Assembly (NCBI GenBank): GCA_002286715.1
Contig: NSJX01000014.1
Location: forward strand, 197,086-261,085
Reading direction: 5' to 3'
DNA: 64,000 nucleotides
DNA from: Dentipellis sp. KUC8613
Lineage: Eukaryota; Basidiomycota; Agaricomycetes; Russulales; Hericiaceae
A program made the translations under genes and the position numbers. Positions 48,674-60,681 of the stretch are shown here, piece by piece. The notes under the pieces are model-generated. The model did not search any database, was not told the DNA's origin, and was given only the letters and a program-made list of their open reading frames with translations. The number at the start of each line of letters is the position of its first letter. Position 1 is the stretch's first letter.

Positions 48674-49865
48674 CTAGCGACGTCTACGGGAGGGCCTCAG
48701 CTGTTGATAGACGTCCTTCTTAGGCCCAGCGTTCTCTCGCGCTCTGCAAGTCTTGATGAAAAGCCCATCTTTAGGACTATACGACATCTCCACACTGAAT
48801 TGACTCTTCCAGTCCTGACCGAGAACGATCTCGACGGGGACTGGGATGTCTATAACCCAGCAGCGCATATTGAACGTCCATTTTCCCGCCCGGAAGGGAA
48901 TCACGACGGCTCCATAGGGCGTGTAAAAGCCGCGGGCTCCGATTTTGCGAAGCTGAATCTTGTCGCACGGGCGGAGAGGGTGCATTTTAGTGAGCAGGCC
49001 GATTAAGCGCACGAAGCGATAATCTACAACAGACACGGCTGATTTCTTCGAGAATGTAGCTCGGGCGTTGAGGTTCGCTCGATTAGGAATTGAGATGGCA
49101 AATCCCAGGCTGACCGAGCGCAAGCGAAGGTCGCACAAGAAGTCATCGTCCATGTGGGGTATCTCGACGGGGAAGGTCTCGTTCAGTGCGTCCCCGTTAT
49201 ATTCTTCAAGTCGAGCCGGGTCGATGCGGTCGAATAACGTTGTCGCAAGGATACCGTTGTAATTCCGTTCTTCTTCTCCTTCTTCCTCCTCGGACTCATA
49301 GGCCCATTCAGCCAAGGCTACATAAGAGTCAGAAAGCAGGGTACCTTAAAAAGAAAATGCAACCTACAAGGGTACATATACGGAGCATCTGGATGCACTG
49401 ATGAGAAAGGCATTCTAGATGCACTATTTCAAGTCTTGAAACTCACACAACGGGGAGTTTTGCATGGCTTCGAGCACAGCGATACGTCCCGAACGTTCCG
49501 TTGCTTCCTCTGCATTTCGTTGAGAGGTCACTGTTGGTTCAAGGTGATCAGCATTGCTGGCTTGGGTGTAAGGAGCTCTTCTCCTGCTTCTGCGTCGGCC
49601 TTCAGGCATATCACTAACTGAGCTGCTGCGACAGTAAGTGGATATTAATTTATACGGCTTAGACAAAGCGACGTACCGATGTGAAGGTACTTGTGAATGC
49701 TGTGTTATCTTGGAAAAGGGCTTTGCTGTATGTTAAATCGAGAAAGGCGACTGGCCAAACGACGATACTACGCGTGCTATCCAAGCGTGGGAACTAACTA
49801 CCCTTTATGTGGACACTGGGTGTCCTTTGTTCATTGTCAATGGCAGAGGCGAGCACTAGGACCAT
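48674..49865 (-). CDS. Retropepsin-fold-like protein with apparently lost catalytic Asp
   Basis: Four exons join in frame from an ATG at 49865 (MVLVLASAIDNEQRTPSVHI). They continue with SSVSDMPEGRRRSRRRAPYT, TERSGRIAVLEAMQNSPLSL and an acidic AEWAYESEEEEGEEER. The last exon has the layout of a retroviral-type aspartyl protease domain: NLNARATFSKKSAVSVVDYR, FVRLIGLLTKM, ARGFYTPYGAVVIPFR, CWVIDIPVPVEIVLGQDW. The closing I.LG.DW motif and the SVSVVD-like segment fit gag_asp-type proteases. At the place where D-T/S-G-A-S is expected, the protein has FSKKSAVS, so the catalytic Asp is missing. It may be a domesticated, non-catalytic descendant of a retroelement protease, or a fold match that arose otherwise. 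The assignment rests on motif alignment by eye. Confidence 0.55.
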
Positions 49866-49958
49866 CGTGACGAGCATTCAAAGAGCTTGATAAGGTATAG
49901 GATGTATACGAGGTACAGTATCTGGATGATAATACAAACAACAGAATTTCAGCCCTAC

Positions 49959-52900
49959 CTAGCACGGCGTCAAGTCAATCAGCACTACTTTTCCGTCTTC
50001 TGTCCCCAAGACAAAGGTGTTGCGCACGGTTGCCATGCTTCCTCGAGAAGCAATAGGTCCCATCCAAGTCTGGTATCGATATGCGGGCGGGACCCAACAT
50101 ATGCGCCGCTTGGAATTAGAAGCCGTCCATATCCATCCCTCCGAAAAGAAGTATGCTGGTGATATGGGGGAGTCTTCATTCCCAGAAACCGAGAGGGGCT
50201 GGTGCTCGGGGGAGATGCCGTGCACGCTGACGTCTGAAACGATGAATGTCTGGTCCGATGCGAACGACACTTGTTCGATCGGCTGTCCGGCGTGGATGAC
50301 TTCCAGGAGTAAGTGGTCCAGGCACTTTTCCGAATTGACAGTGGTATCGAAGAGCAAGATCTGACCATTAGCTGAGCCAGAAAGTAGTCGCGAGCCGTCA
50401 GATGAGAAGGAGAGGCAAAGAACATCAGAAATTTGACTGCTGAATTGACGAAGACATGCTTTCGTCGATAGGTCAAACACTTTTATGACTTCGGATCGAA
50501 CTCCGTCCCGCGTCTCCTGTAAAGCAGCTGCAAGGATGTCGCCCACAGGCGACAAGGCCATAGTGTAGATTGTGCCCTCACCTTGAAAGATTGTCGTGGT
50601 AGAGCGAGTAGTTCCGAGAGCCCAGAGACGAATGGTGCTGTCCGAGGAACAGGAAACCAACTGGCGACCATTGCGATGGTATGCGACCATTCGGACACCC
50701 GCAGTATGGCCCTGTAATGTTGCAGTGCACTGACCAGATGCCGCATCCCAGAGTCTGATGACAGGACTGCGCAAGTCTGATGACGCAATCTGTCTGCCGT
50801 CCATAGAGAATGCAACGGATGTTATGGTGTCCGGGTGACCTTGAAGTATCCTCAGGCAGTCCCCTGTGGTCATACTCCACACTCGAATGGTATTGTCTGT
50901 GGAGCCGGTACAGAACACGGTTCGGTCCGGGGAGATAGCAACTTTGGTGACCGTGGATGCATGGCTTTTATTGATTGGCGCACTCGTCGCCAGAGAACTA
51001 GTGTCCCATATATAGATAGAGTTATCATCTGAGCCGGACACTAGTGTTAGGCCGTCAGGAGAAAACTGCACGGAGCGAACGTGACGGGTATGGCCTTCGA
51101 GGCTTCTCAGACAGACACCATTTGACGTGTTCCATAGCCGTATTGACTTGTCCCAAGACCCACTGGCAATAAGTGAACCGTCTGGAGAGAAACTGACTGT
51201 ATCGACCGTGGCTGAGTGTCCTTTGAGGATGCGAACAGTGAAGCCTGAGGCCAATGACCATAGTGTGATCGTCCCGTTGACGCACCCTGTCGCTAGAACC
51301 TTGTCGTCAGGTGAGACAGCTACTCCGAAGACAGAGTTGGAGTGCTTGAAGGTTCTCGTACATAACTTCTTGCGAAGGTCCCAAAGTTTGCACGTGAAGT
51401 CAAGTGAGCCCGACACAAGGAAAAGGCCGCTGTGAGATATACAGATAGCCGATATGCTTCGAGGGTGACCTTCTAGATGTTCGAAGGAGTCAAGAGCAGG
51501 CGCTTTTCCGATCAAAATCGCGCCGTCGGAACGTCCGACCGCGATAGTCTGGCTGTCAGGAAAGAACGACACCGCGAGCAGATCGTGGGACTGTTGATCT
51601 GAGGTCTTGAGATGACCTCCAGTCTCGGCATCCCAGACAATTACTGTCCTATCCGCCGAGACAGACACCAGTTGTTTGCCGTCAGGAGAAAAGGCAAGGC
51701 AGTTCACCAAGCTGGAGTGCCCGTGTAATGTGTGCAGGTGAGCTCCTGTCTTCGCGTCCCACAGACGAATGGTTTTATCGCCGGCTCCCGATGCAATGTG
51801 CTCGCCGCTGGGGGAGAACGCGACCGAGTATACGTAAATCTGGTGGCCCTCCAACTGATGGAGACGGGGACTCCAATTCGCCTCGAGGCCGCTGCGAACA
51901 ATTGGAGCATGCAGCATTTCGGATTCGTATAGTGCACGCAGGCGCGACCCGGTGGGTGCAAAGGGGACGATACTTGCATACACCTGGAGGCACGAGAGCC
52001 TGATGGCCGGAAGAAACATCAAGACAACGCGTTCGCAGTCGTACAATAGAGAGAGGATTGCGGGTACCGATATCGGCAACATCTACCCAAAGGCTTATTA
52101 GTATGACAAATTGGAGGGTGCTGACGCTCGACGAACCCTGAGCGCCTGCTGCACACTTTGCAGAGCTTCAACTGCGGTATCGAGCTCACCAAGCAAGCTC
52201 AGTACCTCTAGCCAGCGTAGCATATACTTCTCACAGAAGATCCGAAGTAGTTCCAGGGAGGAGTCGTCAATCATACCATGCTTCATATGAAACGCCCAGT
52301 GTCGACAAGCATACTGAAGGTGTAGAGGGATATGCTGGCGGACACGCTCAGATAAATCGGGTATCTCGGAATTCAAGACTGAGACGTTGCCGATACCGCA
52401 TGCGTCTCGCTCCAGGGTATGCAGGACTCTCAGGCAGTGCTGCGAGACAAGGGTGTGCTGAATGGAGGCAGTGATGACGAACTCCTTCTCCGAGCAACGT
52501 TGCGGATCTGTAAGAAAATCGTGAAAGGAAGGGTGTATCAGGCGAATGACACCATCCTCGGCTGATGGGACGACGACGACGGAATGTATGCGCCGCAGAG
52601 TATCGCGGACAGTGCGTGGCGGAAGGTGCAGCAAAGCCTCCAAAGCAACAGGGGATAAAGGATCTCGCAGTAGTACTGCTGTGCCAAGCACGGTTTTCAA
52701 CTTTGCCTTCTGTTGTGCTTGTATTTTCGGAAAAGCATTGCGAAGGACTTGTATGTATAGCCCATCTAGGTGTGCGTACGGGGACGAATCCAAGACCAGC
52801 GACTGAGGGAGCAGCAGACGTTTCAATTGCTCTTTAGGATCGTCAGCGTTAGGATCCGACACGTACTTCACGACGGTTGCAGCGAAGATGAAGAGACCGT

Positions 52901-54676
52901 TCGCTTTTACGACCAGACTATGAATGTCTTCTTGAGAAGGCCAGCCGTCGTCGATCTCGTAGACGCTGCTCACGGACAGAAGTCTTTTCTCCAAGTACAA
53001 GTTGAGATCTCGCTCCGTCGTGTCAGCCGACACTTCGTGCAGGATGAGGTGCTGAGTAGTGGCAGCGAGCCCTGTGGTTCGGAAGGCTCCGGTGACGTTG
53101 TGTACTGGTCGGCTTGTGATGAAAAAGCGGAGAGATTTGAGATCTGCAATGTACAGGGATAGCGCAGCGATTATCACAGAAGTTGCCTGGTCATCTTTGC
53201 ATTCGTCTAGAGCGTCGATGATCACGGCGCAGGATGGGAATTGAGAGACGGCAATGATAGCACGCAACGGCTTCACGACGAGTTCCTCGAGTTGGCGGGC
53301 GATCAAAGCGCTTTGAATATCAGGGTCTCTTCGAAGAACTTGTGACACCTCTTCCTTGAACCCTGCATGGAACAAACCAAGCTGGTAGGCAATCGTCGGG
53401 AAGATAAGGTGCACATTGCTGCATTCGGCGCTGTCTCTGGAACAGAAGAAACTGGCGCCGAGGAAGTTTTCCGGTCCATCGTGACACCAGTGGGCGACGG
53501 TCTGCGCGATGGTTGATTTCCCAGACCCTGCCAGCCCGCTGATCCAGAAGACACCGGCATCCATTTTGTCGGACATACTGTGTGGCAGACTCTCGAGGCG
53601 CGAGTCGTTTGGCCGGATCCATCGATAGACAGCTGCCAAGGTTTCCTGTCGTGTATTTTGTTCGCAGACGTTCCTTTGCTGTCCATGGTAGTCGAACCGA
53701 GCAGCGATGGCATATCTGGGAATAGGCCCTCCTGCGGTTGATTATAAGCGCATATATGCGTGCATGCTCGTTGAAATCACCTTCGGCGTTCAACTGCACG
53801 TAGATGGAATGTACACTGTAGTCAGAGCGGTAGGCGATGGGAGTCGTAAGAGCGACCAACCTTGGTCCCTACCACCAAGCCGTCGATCTTCTCACCAAGG
53901 TCATCGACCTTCACATTGAGGCGGCCAAACTCCTGCCTCACAGTTTGATCAAGTGTCTGCCGTGAGACACGTCACTCAACAGTCCATTTTTGTAAACGCT
54001 TTATTTTATACGCACGTCGACTGCAAGCTCTATGGCGATCGTCCCTCCAATCTACGAGAAGGTTCAGTTAAGCAAAATCCGCGGATAGTCAATAGACTTA
54101 CGACGAAGTTGTTGATAGCCCACGAAAGATCCTTGACAAGTCCTTCAATCTGAGCGGCATGCTTGTCGGTGTTGATGGTTCTGAGCAAGACAGGCTGCGC
54201 GCGAATGCGCCGTAGATCCTCAGTCATGTGATCGACTGTCCTGGAAGCATTTCAGTATAACTTTCTAGTCCTCAGCAATAGGTCTGCACGATCGACGCAC
54301 TGGCAAAGCCCCTCCACCCGTTGCTGTAAAGCCTCCGGACATGGGCGGCCCTCGGGGATGGACACTTTCAGCAGATCGTTCAATTTCTGGAAGTGCTCGA
54401 GCAAAGTTCGAATATTCTCGTTATTTTGTGACATTTTCTGCAGGCAACAGAACTCCTGAGCTGCAAGCTCCCATCAGACAGTCAAAGAGATAGCCTTACC
54501 ACTGCAATCTTGATGACGCCCAGCAGCCCGCCCACGGCCACCTGCAGCTGCGGCAGCGGGGCAGACATCTCCTTCGTCACCTCTAAAACGGTCACCAGAG
54601 TGCCCAGGGCGATGCCATCGGTGTCCCGCGTTCGGTTCATGATGCCCTTGAGTTTTGCTCGCCCTGGTGAGGACAT
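49959..54676 (-). CDS. NLR-like NACHT-WD40 protein
   Basis: This STAND NTPase resembles fungal NWD/HET-type recognition proteins. The helical N-terminal region of about 190 residues (LPQLQVAVGGLLGVIKIAVE; later TEDLRRIRAQPVLLRTIN and DQTVRQEFGRLNVKVDDLGE) spans several small exons. The NACHT domain has Walker A in FWISGLAGSGKSTIAQTVAH (near 53560), Walker B in CAVIIDALDECKDD (near 53220) and sensor-like RFFITSRP. A 52 bp intron (donor GTTCGT, acceptor GGGTAG near 52083) joins the NACHT half to the WD40 half in frame, so this is one gene of about 1,450 residues. About a dozen WD repeats follow (for example GSWDKSIRLWNTSNGVCLRS), probably two propellers, ending LIDLTPC. In fungi such proteins act in non-self recognition and heterokaryon incompatibility; the ligand here is unknown. 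Confidence 0.85.
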
Positions 54677-55097
54677 GCTGGGGAAGAGAAAAAGACGAGA
54701 TGTACCCTGAACGGAATGTCCTCATGATATGGACAATTAGGCGACTGCTTGTCAATAGAACCTTCCCAGCTTGGAGAGTGTACGTGTCCTTTGCCGTAAC
54801 GGAGGCAAGCGCTGCCCGACCCTGTCCTGTGAAGTTATGGAGGTAAATGCTAGACGCCCGGTTCCTAGGCGGGCACGAATCAGGACAAACAAAGTTGTTA
54901 CAGTAGGTTCTCGGAAGACGCCGCTGTGCCTTTTGAATGATTCAGCATTTGTTAGAGGGATGAAAGTGCTACATTCCCAAATGCAAGTGTACAACAGTAT
55001 TCTAGATCTACCTAGTCCCGTAAATAGGCTGAATGGTCCACTCCATATATTACCACCAGAGATGCATGCTCGTCTAGGGGAATACCTGCGAAAGCTT
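54677..55097. other. Intergenic, NACHT-WD40 promoter side
   Basis: A 421 bp spacer between two minus-strand genes. I see no TATA box and no coding exon. Confidence 0.35.
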
Positions 55098-57076
55098 TTA
55101 CTGGCTCGCCAGCTTCTGGTCGAGCTTAGCCTGCAGCGAAAATGAATGTGAGAATGTGCCACGGCTATGGGCATGTATTAACGCACCTTGACCGCATCCA
55201 TGTACTTGTCCGTGACGACCCAGTGCTCGCGCTTCATGTCCTTTCCGTGGATGGCGAGTGCGAGATCCTTGGTCATGACGCCGTCCTTGTCGATAACCTC
55301 GACACAGGCATCCTCAAGGTCCTGCGCGAACTTCTTGAGGGCCTCGTTGTTGTCGAGCTTGGCACGGTGGAGGAGACCACGGGTCCAGGCGAAGATCGAC
55401 GCGACGGGGTTCGTCGACGTCTCGTTGCCCTTCTGGTATTCGCGGTAGTGGCGGGTGACCGTGCCTAGCGACGTCGTCAGCAGTGCCGAATACAGCCTAT
55501 ATGGATGCGTGCTTACCGTGAGCGGCCTCGCTCTCGATGGTCTTGCCGTCGGGAGTGATGAGCTCGCTAGTCATCATGCCGAGACTGCCGAAGCCCTGTG
55601 CCAGGATATCCGACTGCACGTCACCGTCGTAGTTCTTCGTCGCCCAAACGAAGCCACCAGACGACTTGATGGCCTGCGCGACCATGTCGTCGATGAGACG
55701 GTGCTCGTAGTAGATGCCAGCAGCCTCGAACGCCTTCTTGTACTCGCTGCAGAGAGAAGTCCGGATCAAACCAAACCAACCCACAGTCGCGAAGGTTCGG
55801 GAAAGTCACGTACGAGTCGTAGATCTCCTGGAAGATGTCCTTGAAGCGGCCATCGTACTTCTTCAGGATGGTGTTCTTCGTCGACATGAACTACGCACAC
55901 AACATAAGAATTAGAGCGACAACGTCATTTCAATTAACTCACGAGGGGCATCTTCTTGGCCAGTGCCATCTTGAAGGATGAGTGCGCGAAGCCAATGATG
56001 GACTATCCCGGCCAGATTAGATTTGCAACACCGGTAACGGCTTAGTGGTCTTACCTCGTCGGTGTTGTACATAGCCATCGCAACGCCCTTGCCCTTGAAG
56101 TCGTAGACGTCAAGCTTCGTGGGCTCGCCACCATCCGTGGGGGTGTAGACGAGCTGGAGCTTGCCAGGTCCGGGGGCGACAAAGTCCGTAGAACGGTACT
56201 GGTCGCCGAACGCGTGACGACCAATGATGATGGGGTTCTTCCAGCCGGGCACGGGGCGGGGGATGCGCTGAAGGATGATGGGCTCACGGAAGACGGTGCC
56301 GCCAATGATGTTACGGATCTGATGACCTTCTCAGAAAAAAATTGCACGTCAGAGGGAAGAGTACTCACAGTGCCGTTGGGGCTCTTCCACATCTCCTTCA
56401 GTTTGAACTCCTTGACACGCGCCTCGTCGGGAGTAATGGTGGCGCACTTGATACCGACATTGTACTTCAAAATGGCATTCGCGGAATCGATGGTGATTTG
56501 GTCGTTGGTCTTTGGAAGGAGCAGTGTAAGACACCATGGAGCAATCGTGCGCGCGAAGTACGAGTGATACTTACCGCGTCGCGGGCCTCGAGTCCCAAGT
56601 CGTAGTACTTGATGTCGATGTCCAAGTACGGGAGGATCAGCTGGGTCGCAAGAGTCGTCAGGCAAGTCCAACCCTCAATTTTACCGCACAATGTACCTCC
56701 TCACGGATTTTCTTCCAGATGATGCGAGTCATCTCATCTCCGTCCAGCTCCACGACCGGGTTTTGCACGACGATTTTGTTCTCTGCATTTCATTCCCAAG
56801 GGACACAGGGAAAGAGTCCAAGTTCAAAAAAGGAACGAGCATAAAATGCAAAGTATCCAGTGGTCGGAGAGCCGCGAGAGCGTACATAGGAATCACATTA
56901 GCCTCCTAACCGGCAAAGAAGTCTTGGGCGCACTTACGCATGTTGGAAAAGCTGCTGGAGAATCCTCTGGTGAAAGACAGTGCAGAAAAACCGTGACGGT
57001 GCGCGCTGGATACGGCGAGTCGGGAAATGGGTGCCCGCGCACGGGGAAGACGGGACAGCGTCTGGGCCAGCATCAT
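55098..57076 (-). CDS. IDP1: NADP-dependent isocitrate dehydrogenase, mitochondrial
   Basis: This enzyme oxidises isocitrate to 2-oxoglutarate and CO2 while reducing NADP. Exon 1 encodes an Arg/Ser-rich, acid-free presequence ([20 protein letters not shown]) ending FSSSFSNM. It is spliced over an intron of about 150 bp to [20 protein letters not shown], the usual N-terminus of the mature enzyme. Further blocks are [40 protein letters not shown] and [15 protein letters not shown]. Next come [60 protein letters not shown] and [19 protein letters not shown]. The stop follows KLDQKLASQ. Around eight or more exons are used. Met just before the intron could also start a cytosolic form. Confidence 0.93.
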
Positions 57077-57750
57077 GTGAATTTTACGATGGGCTAAAGA
57101 TTAAGACAGGGTGCCGTCCTCAAGCCGGGGAGGAATAAGGACGAGGAGATGGAAAGAACAGATGGACGGGGTCGTCGTTGAAGCCGACGAGGGCGAGTTG
57201 ATATGTGCGACCGGCACCAGCGTGTGCTGGCCGCCCGCATCGTCTCCGGTGAAGGTCCGAAGCGGTCACTTTCGGTCCAGCTGACCTCGGCGCATATGCT
57301 CCTTTTCAGCTGACAAATGCCGGCTTCGTGTTTGTTCTTCCACTGAATTTCTTGGTGAATTCAGTGAAGAGAGTAAGTACTTGACCGTGCTGGCCCTGGA
57401 GTTGTCCAGCGACGCCTTCCCGGCAGCGGCACAGACATGACCTCGAACCGTCGGCCGACGCGTCCCGAACGTGTCAAAGACGGCACGGGTCTCGGGACAG
57501 CGTCTTCGGAACAACCATTTCTTCGTATGGTATTTACGGAAAGGCCTCTCGTCTGACAACCAGACGACCCCAGGAGAACATTGCTATGGTGAGGGACTCA
57601 CGTACTCACCGCACAGGGACAGCGGCAGATACTCCGAACAAAAACGGAGCAAACGCACCAGTGCGCATCTGGGTTCCCAGCAAATCATAGTATCCCACAT
57701 GCATATGGCGCATCAATTAGACTGTGAGTACCAAGTAACAGAAAGTGCCC
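57077..57750. other. Intergenic, IDH promoter side
   Basis: A 674 bp region between the IDH start and the 3' end of the CFEM gene (both minus). It has short ORFs only and no repeat was noticed. Confidence 0.35.
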
Positions 57751-58536
57751 TTAAAACCCGACCAGCCGGGCCATAACCAGCGTCGACAATCCCATCACTA
57801 CTGCAGCCAACCCCGCCGCACGCGAAGCGACCACCGCTGATCCTGCCCCGTTCGTTTTGCTGTTGTCGGCCGCGGACGACGGGTTCAGCTGCGAGTCGCT
57901 GCTCGATGTCGTGCCGGAGCTGGGATTGGAGCTAAGGCTAGAACCGGACGAACCGGGCGCAGCGCTAGGAGCAGCCGCTGCTGGTGTCGAAGGACTACCG
58001 GAGCCCTGCGCAGATGAACCTGGCCCAACAACGTTGGTCGGAATGGCTAAAGAAACAAATCAGCGGCTAGCCCGTCTCATGCAGCAATACGTGGACTCAG
58101 GCTTACACGCTGAAGGGCAATTTTGCTGGAGCAGTGTCTCCGCAAAGAGAAGATCCTGGGTGGAACACGTCGTCTGCAGACACGTCTGCAGCATCGACAC
58201 GATGTCTGACTCGCACTGGCACTTTGGGTTCATGATACCGCAGGCGGGCGGGATGCTCAGGAATGCCTGGGCCTGACAGGTCCCATAGCATGCAGGCGAA
58301 CTACCGATGGCCCAGCCGCTGCCCGCACCATTGGTGGGGTTGATGGTCGCTGACGAGACGATACCAAAGCTGGGCGTGTATGTGGGCGTAGAGAAGGTAC
58401 CGGTCGGGATGTATCCGAAGGAAATTGTGAAGCCGCTAGCGACGGCAGTTTCGGTAACTTCTTCGGTTGAAGCTGCGACAAGAGGAGTAAAAATGAGAGA
58501 GAGCTGAAGGAGCGTCAAAGCCGTCTTGAAAACCAT
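57751..58536 (-). CDS. CFEM-domain cell-surface protein with GPI-type C-terminus
   Basis: The signal peptide (MVFKTALTLLQLSLIFTPLVA) is followed by a short Thr/Ser region and an eight-cysteine CFEM-type domain: ACYGTCQAQAFLSIPPACGI, MNPKCQCESDIVSML, QTCLQTTCSTQDLLF, AETLLQQNC. After one intron the protein becomes a Ser/Ala/Gly/Pro-rich stalk (SGSSLSSNPSSGTTSSSDSQ). It ends with a small-residue omega-site region (NSKTNGAG) and hydrophobic tail (LAAVVMGLSTLVMARLVGF), as in GPI-anchored proteins. CFEM proteins can bind haem or act in surface adhesion and virulence. Here the position of the haem-ligating Asp (C-x3-D-x2-C) holds Asn. A minus-strand TATAAAGA at 58658-58665 may be its TATA box. Confidence 0.8.
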
Positions 58537-59119
58537 GTTTCTTCCTGGGTATAAATCGCTGCCGTCGTTTGACGAGATTGTTTCGGTCCCCTTGGTGCGT
58601 CTTCGTACTACAGCAAGTGTCTTAGAGTACTATGAGCGTCGTTTCGAGTTGGTTTTGTCTTTATATGAGAACTGGCACCGACAGAATGGACCAGGGCGGT
58701 GATCTGGACTGCATCGATCGGCCAGTAATCAAGTCGGCGTGAGGATTGCTCATCTGACTGCATAAGATTCCCTCGTAAGTACTCGACAGCGTGGACATGT
58801 CCAGGTTCGTTGGTATAGAATTGATAATCGTATCTTACGCTGCGCTGTCTCATGTTGATTTTTTGCCTTAGGCCGTTATTCAAATTTAACCTCACCTGCG
58901 GGTTAAAAAAACCTGCGAAGAGTAGCCTGTATGAGCACGTCTGTATACGTCTCTCGATCCGAGCTATTAGACGAGTACACAGATGAAGCCGAGTCGAAAA
59001 GCAATTGGGGACATGACTCGATAAAATGCTATGCTTTGTGATTTACAACTAATATACAAATAACGTTTACGTACCAGCGACGTAGCAACCACGATGAAAA
59101 AACGCGAAATGCTCGCCGG
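58537..59119. other. Intergenic, CFEM promoter side
   Basis: A 583 bp spacer with the probable TATA box TATAAAGA (minus, 58658-58665) of the CFEM gene. Nothing else is recognised. Confidence 0.4.
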
Positions 59120-60342
59120 TCAAACAGAAGGAAGAGTCGTGATAATTCTCGCCACCAGGTCCTTCATCACAGCAGCCTTCTGCTTACCGACCGCTAACAC
59201 TTCTTCATGCGAAATGGTCGGAGTCGCGGGTCGCTCGATGTTTTGCCCGGCGATCTGCAAAAGGACGACGTGCCATGAGCCTCAGGCTGTACAAAATGAG
59301 AAAATATGAGAAGGACGAACTTCGGCCTCAACTTCCTCCCGAACACTCCGGTACGAATCCGGAATCACGACCTTGTTGGTGACAAGACTGAGCACGAGCA
59401 CGTTCAAGCCCTCGTCTCTGGCTGTTACCACTTCGGGGATGGTGCTCATCCCGACCACGTCGCCGCCAGCCGCGCGCAGGAACCGACCTTCCGCAGGTGT
59501 CTCGTACGTCGGTCCGCTCACCCATGTATACGTTCCCTCAGCCAGGGCATCTTGCGGCAGCTGCAAGGCATGTGCAGCGTGGAACGCTGCGAGGCGTAAC
59601 GGTCGAGAGTAGGCGTCGGACAGTGGAATGAAGCGAGCGTGGTCGGGGGAGGTCTGTGGCCCGAGAGGATTGAGGCCCGTGAGGAGAGGAAGGGCGATGT
59701 GATCGTGGATGACGACGACTGTCAACAGGCTTAGCTCGTGCATCACGAGTGATGTAACGAAACATACTCGTGCCGACGGGAATCGAAGGGTTCAGAGATC
59801 CAGCAGCGTTCGTAACTGCAATAGATACCGCGGTCAGAGGTGCCAGGTTGTCCTCAATGGTGAGGACTCACTGATTACATCCTTGACACCCAGCCGTGCC
59901 ATGAGTCTTATCGGATAACCTACCGTCTTTAGCGGATGGCCTTCATACGGGTGGAACTGGCTAGATTTAAATTAGCATCGACGAAGCAGCGGCAAGCGGT
60001 CTCAACTTCTGACCCGACCAAGCATCGCGACGACCGGCACACCGTTGCCCTCCCCAATCAATCCAAACGCGAGGATGCTCTTATGGCCCGGCACTGTCAC
60101 GAGCTCACGCCTGAGCCCCGTTCGCTCCAACAGCGAGTCCCGGAATACGTACCAGTGCTTTTCGCAAATCCTTCAAGCGCTGCATATGGCACTTCCACGA
60201 CGTCGCGCATGCTCGAAGCCAGCGTGCTCAGGCCGGAGCCGCATACGATCCCGACGCGGGGCTTGAGCAGATGTTCCGGGAGCAGGCGGGATAAAGTAAC
60301 AATGTTGGAGACGAAAGAATCCGTACTGGTGGACTGAGACAT
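59120..60342 (-). CDS. PNP1: Purine nucleoside phosphorylase
   Basis: This trimeric-type PNP splits inosine or guanosine with phosphate into base and ribose 1-phosphate in purine salvage. The ATG at 60342 gives MSQSTSTDSFVSNIVTLSRL. The family blocks follow over several exons: KPRVGIVCGSGLSTLASSM (phosphate-loop region), VPGHKSILAFGL, FHPYEGHPLKTVGYPIRLMA and NPLGPQTSPDHARFIPLSDA. They continue with WVSGPTYETPAEGRFLRAAG (base-contact Glu), GDVVGMSTIPEVV (ribose-contact Met), LVLSLVTNKVV (base-contact Asn) and a final exon IAGQNIERPATPTISHEEVL. The stop is at 59120. All catalytic motifs are intact. The 5' end of this gene is also present as a broken copy at 62440-62553. Confidence 0.93.
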
Positions 60343-60681
60343 GCTGTTCTCAAAATTCTTCGACGCTGCGACTGACGAATGGGTGTATGGAGATGTGCTC
60401 AGGATGGGAGAATGCTAGGACGCGACTCAGTCGGATTTAGATGCGACAGGAGTGTGTCACGGTACCAGTATATGTATGTATCATGTGCTGCGCATCACAT
60501 GAGCATTCCATCGGGTCATGTGCAGGCGAGTGCGAACGCGTCTTGGGGCGTCAGAGAACTCAGAACGTAACGGTATGGCATTGAGTCAAGATGAACAACA
60601 AGCTACTGCGTGTACAAGGCCATTTCATAATTTGTGGATTCAGTGGATCAACAGATTTGCGAAACAACGCCTATCATTATT
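60343..60681. other. PNP promoter, duplicated
   Basis: A 339 bp spacer between PNP and BTB gene 2. Its first 100 bp next to the PNP ATG resemble 62554-62660 by eye (shared GCTGC.ACT.ACG and GGAT...GATGC blocks), so it belongs to the duplicated unit. Confidence 0.45.

Noticed and set aside
52083..52098. NACHT and WD40 parts as two separate genes
   Set aside because: A 52 bp GT..AG intron with a CTAAT branch site joins them in phase, matching the usual architecture.
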